From an uncultured Pelagibacteraceae bacterium (lineage in GTDB: Bacteria > Pseudomonadota > Alphaproteobacteria > Pelagibacterales > AG-422-B15): a DNA stretch of 64,000 nt. The stretch covers positions 1 to 64,000 of the forward strand of contig CACDOH010000005.1 in assembly GCA_902554325.1 (NCBI GenBank), in the 5' to 3' direction. Positions 61,921-64,000 of this stretch are shown piece after piece. The translations under genes were made by a program, and so were the position numbers. Within the stretch, counting starts at the first letter, position 1. Each line of letters starts with the position of its first letter. The notes beneath the pieces were generated by a model that saw only the letters and a program-made list of their open reading frames with translations, searched no databases and was not told where the DNA came from.

Positions 61921-62457
61921 TTAAGCGACGATGCGCTCTTTACTCGATTGTTTTTTTGATTTGATTAATTTTTTAACAATCATATTTTTTTTCAAATTTG
62001 ATAAATAATCAATAAATAGAATGCCTTCAAGATGATCCATTTCATGTTGGATACAGGTAGCGAGAAGTCCCTCCGCGTGCAATGTTGCCTTCTTTCCATT
62101 GTAATCTAGGTAGCTTACCTCACATTCCTCAGGTCTATCAATTTCAGCGTACTGATCAGGAACTGAGAGGCAACCCTCTTCATATGTTGACATATTCTTT
62201 GTCTTTACTTTAATTTCAGGATTAACAAAAAAATAAGGTTCTTTCTTTCCGTCTTCATTTCTCCAGCTGATATCCATCACTATTACTCTTAGAGGAACTC
62301 CTATTTGTACTGCGGCTAAACCAATACCAGGAGCGTCATACATAGTATCAAGCATATCATCCATTAATAATTGGATATCTTTTGTTACTTCCTTCACTGG
62401 GGTTGATACCTGCTTTAAAAAAGGATCTGGAGCAGTAAGGATTTTCTTTATAGCCAT
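61921..62457 (-). CDS. def: Peptide deformylase
   Basis: This 178-aa metal enzyme removes the formyl group from new proteins. The three motifs are GIGLAAVQIG, EEGCLSVPD (metal Cys) and QHEMDHLEG (metal His pair and Glu). Full length for type I. It leads def-fmt-truA. Confidence 0.96.
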   Translation of the reverse strand: MAIKKILTAPDPFLKQVSTPVKEVTKDIQLLMDDMLDTMYDAPGIGLAAVQIGVPLRVIVMDISWRNEDGKKEPYFFVNPEIKVKTKNMSTYEEGCLSVPDQYAEIDRPEECEVSYLDYNGKKATLHAEGLLATCIQHEMDHLEGILFIDYLSNLKKNMIVKKLIKSKKQSSKERIVA

Positions 62458-62527
62458 AAAACTTAGATAGGCTAACTTAGTTACTAGGTCAAGATTGAAT
62501 AGAAAAATGACTGAAAAACAGACACAA

Positions 62528-63133
62528 CTATATTTTCTGGCGAGCGCTTAAGGCAGCTGCGATAGTGCCTTCATCCATATAATCTAGTTCTCCTCCTACT
62601 GGGACACCATGTCCTAAACGGCTTACAACTATATTTTTTTGAGACAAAGTATCTGCAACATAATGTGCGGTAGTTTGGCCATCTACAGTTGCACTAAGAG
62701 CTAATATTACCTCTTCCACTTCATCACCACGCACCCTATCGATTAACTTTTTTAAATTAAGATCCTCAGGACCTACACTATTTATCGCAGATAAATTACC
62801 CCCAAGAATATGATACATTCCATTAAACACTTCTGCTTTTTCTAGTGCCCATAAGTCAGCAATATTCTCCACTACACAAATTTGTTTTTTTGACCGTTTC
62901 TCATCATTACAAATACTGCATGGGCTATGCAAATCGATGTTTCCACATACTTCACATGTGATAATTTTTTCACTGGAAGATAGAAGTGCTTCTGCCAGAG
63001 GTATCATTAGCTGTTCCTTTTTTTTTAAAAGGTGTAAAGCTGCCCTACTTGCTGACTTTGGACCAAAGCCAGGCAACTTACTTATTAATAATATCAGTTT
63101 ATCAATTTCTGAATTCGAAGATCGGGATCGCAT
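62528..63133 (-). CDS. recR: Recombination protein RecR
   Basis: This 201-aa protein works with RecO and RecF to load RecA at gaps. It has the N-terminal helix-hairpin-helix (LPGFGPKSASRAALHLL), a four-Cys zinc finger (CEVCGNIDLHSPCSIC), and a TOPRIM domain (ICVVENIADLWALE, GLSAINSVGPEDLN-like and LALSATVDGQTTAHYVA). It begins one base after ybaB. Confidence 0.95.
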   Translation of the reverse strand: MRSRSSNSEIDKLILLISKLPGFGPKSASRAALHLLKKKEQLMIPLAEALLSSSEKIITCEVCGNIDLHSPCSICNDEKRSKKQICVVENIADLWALEKAEVFNGMYHILGGNLSAINSVGPEDLNLKKLIDRVRGDEVEEVILALSATVDGQTTAHYVADTLSQKNIVVSRLGHGVPVGGELDYMDEGTIAAALSARQKI

Positions 63134-63134
63134 T

Positions 63135-63458
63135 TTAAAAAGGCAATTTCATTCCTGGGGGCAGTTTTAATCCTCCGGTAACTGAACTCATTTCATCGGC
63201 TATCTTTTTTTGTATTTTTTCTTTAGCATCATTAAATGCCGCCATAATAAGATCTTCTAATATTTCTTTTTCATTTTTATCAATGACACTGTCATCGATA
63301 TTAATTGAGGTTACATTATTCTTACCATTAATTGTAACCTTTACAATTCCACCACCAGCAACACCTTCTGCCTCAAGTGTTTCAACTTTCTGTTGCGCAT
63401 CTGCCATTTTCTGTTGAAGCTCTTGGGCTTGCTTGATCATGTTATTAAAATTATTCAT
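63135..63458 (-). CDS. YbaB/EbfC nucleoid-associated protein
   Basis: This 107-aa protein has the YbaB pattern: an N-terminal coiled helix (MIKQAQELQQKMADAQQKVETLEAEG), then GGGIVKVTINGKNNVTSINID and LIMAAFNDAKEKIQKK, ending in GGLKLPPGMKLPF. It binds DNA as a dimer. It lies 4 bases after dnaX and just before recR, the classic order. Confidence 0.92.
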   Translation of the reverse strand: MNNFNNMIKQAQELQQKMADAQQKVETLEAEGVAGGGIVKVTINGKNNVTSINIDDSVIDKNEKEILEDLIMAAFNDAKEKIQKKIADEMSSVTGGLKLPPGMKLPF

Positions 63459-63462
63459 GCTA

Positions 63463-64000
63463 CTATTCTTCTAATTTCTCCACTTTTGTACCAGGAAAAA
63501 AGTCAACAATTTCCTTTAGTTTTGGATCCATTTCTTTGACTTCTTTAACTTTTATACTTTCTACGTTATTGGCCTGATTTTCAACCAAATTGTTTAAATC
63601 ACCAATCAGCTGATCGGGTTTTGGAATATCATTTAAATAAATAATTCTAATTATCAGCATTTCGAGAGCAGAAATTGGAGAAAATGAGTCCGATACCTCA
63701 CCCAGTCCTTTATTGAGCATTTGCCAAAACATTGAGAGCGTTGGTAAGTCAACATTATCTGCAATTTCCTTAACTTCTTTATACTCTGCTTCAGTCAGTG
63801 AGTTTTTTACGCCTTGATCAGCATTTATTTTTACCATGGATATGTCATGAATGGATGAAATTAAATCACGAACAATTACAGATGGATCAGCTCCATTATC
63901 ATAAAAAGAATTAATCATTTCAATACACTTGATCGTCTCACCTGAAGTCAATAATTTTATAAAATCGATTATTTCTGTAGGATCGTTTAATCCTATCATT
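63463..64000 (-). CDS. dnaX: DNA polymerase III gamma/tau subunit, C-terminal part (partial)
   Basis: The frame runs off the window end; the Met at 63999 is internal. The visible 178 residues match the domain after the AAA+ part of DnaX: a helical collar (IIDFIKLLTSGETIKCIEMINSFYDNGADPSVIVRDLISSIHDISMVK) and SPISALEMLIIRIIYLNDIP. Then a short variable end. DnaX holds the clamp loader together. The ybaB-recR genes downstream support the call. Confidence 0.88.
   Translation of the reverse strand, partial: MIGLNDPTEIIDFIKLLTSGETIKCIEMINSFYDNGADPSVIVRDLISSIHDISMVKINADQGVKNSLTEAEYKEVKEIADNVDLPTLSMFWQMLNKGLGEVSDSFSPISALEMLIIRIIYLNDIPKPDQLIGDLNNLVENQANNVESIKVKEVKEMDPKLKEIVDFFPGTKVEKLEE

Overview
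The window is a dense, gene-packed stretch of a low-G+C (about one third G+C by eye) streamlined bacterial chromosome. GcrA at 46860-47318, the gene order dnaX-ybaB-recR / def-fmt-truA / rpmH-rnpA-yidD-yidC, class I LysRS, TIGR02186 beside TauE and a DUF3726 gene all point to an Alphaproteobacterium. AT richness, short spacers, few terminators and several polyamine, amino-acid and fatty-acid uptake or degradation genes suggest a free-living marine lineage (SAR11/HIMB59/AEGEAN-169-like); that placement is inference. No insertion sequence, prophage or CRISPR array was seen, and there is no gene-free stretch longer than about 300 bases.

Layout. 1-3700: 3' end of a SPOR-type protein, a regulator with two similar winged helices divergent from a GlnT-type glutamine synthetase-like ligase, and an AspH-like 2-oxoglutarate oxygenase. 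3909-7157: a tight three-gene unit of an M19-dipeptidase homologue with a degenerate metal site, a 552-aa protein of unknown function and a DUF3726 protein. 7158-13220: an aldehyde dehydrogenase divergent from a complete PotABCD-type ABC importer. Together with the GlnT-like ligase this suggests uptake and gamma-glutamylation-type breakdown of amines. 13256-20101: thioredoxin-fold/GST proteins, MBL hydrolase, dienelactone hydrolase, Fe-alcohol dehydrogenase and a DMT exporter, with a 113-bp inverted-repeat element at 15647-15759. 20148-24894: a translationally coupled galactoside operon (serine hydrolase, GPH symporter, GHMP/galactokinase, GH1 glycosidase). 24895-37580: fatty-acid oxidation genes (thiolase, crotonase, MaoC hydratase, two acyl-CoA dehydrogenases, 2,4-dienoyl-CoA-reductase-like SDR) mixed with NUDIX, YbaK and RmlA-like genes and a TauE-TIGR02186-CcdA block.

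37577-49431: lysK-pyrD-tetR-SDR operon, folE, trkH, argD-argF, an ABC-2 permease, gcrA, and a minus-strand unit in which tRNA-Arg(ACG) leads directly into a DMT transporter, an M48 lipoprotein protease and a 27-residue hydrophobic micro-ORF. 49470-55564: DedA/VTT protein, then rpmH-rnpA-yidD-yidC-argB-dapD-dapE behind a strong sigma70-like promoter. 55570-59484: a thioesterase preceded by two tiny in-frame membrane ORFs separated by one amber codon, and the circularly permuted ATP-grasp / alpha-E / transglutaminase trio on the other strand. 59518-64000: a duplicated barrel protein, truA-fmt-def, recR-ybaB and the C-terminal end of dnaX.

The items most worth following are the M19-like/552-aa/DUF3726 unit, the amber-split membrane micro-ORF pair, the 16-bp inverted-repeat element, the tRNA-mRNA junction and the ATP-grasp trio.
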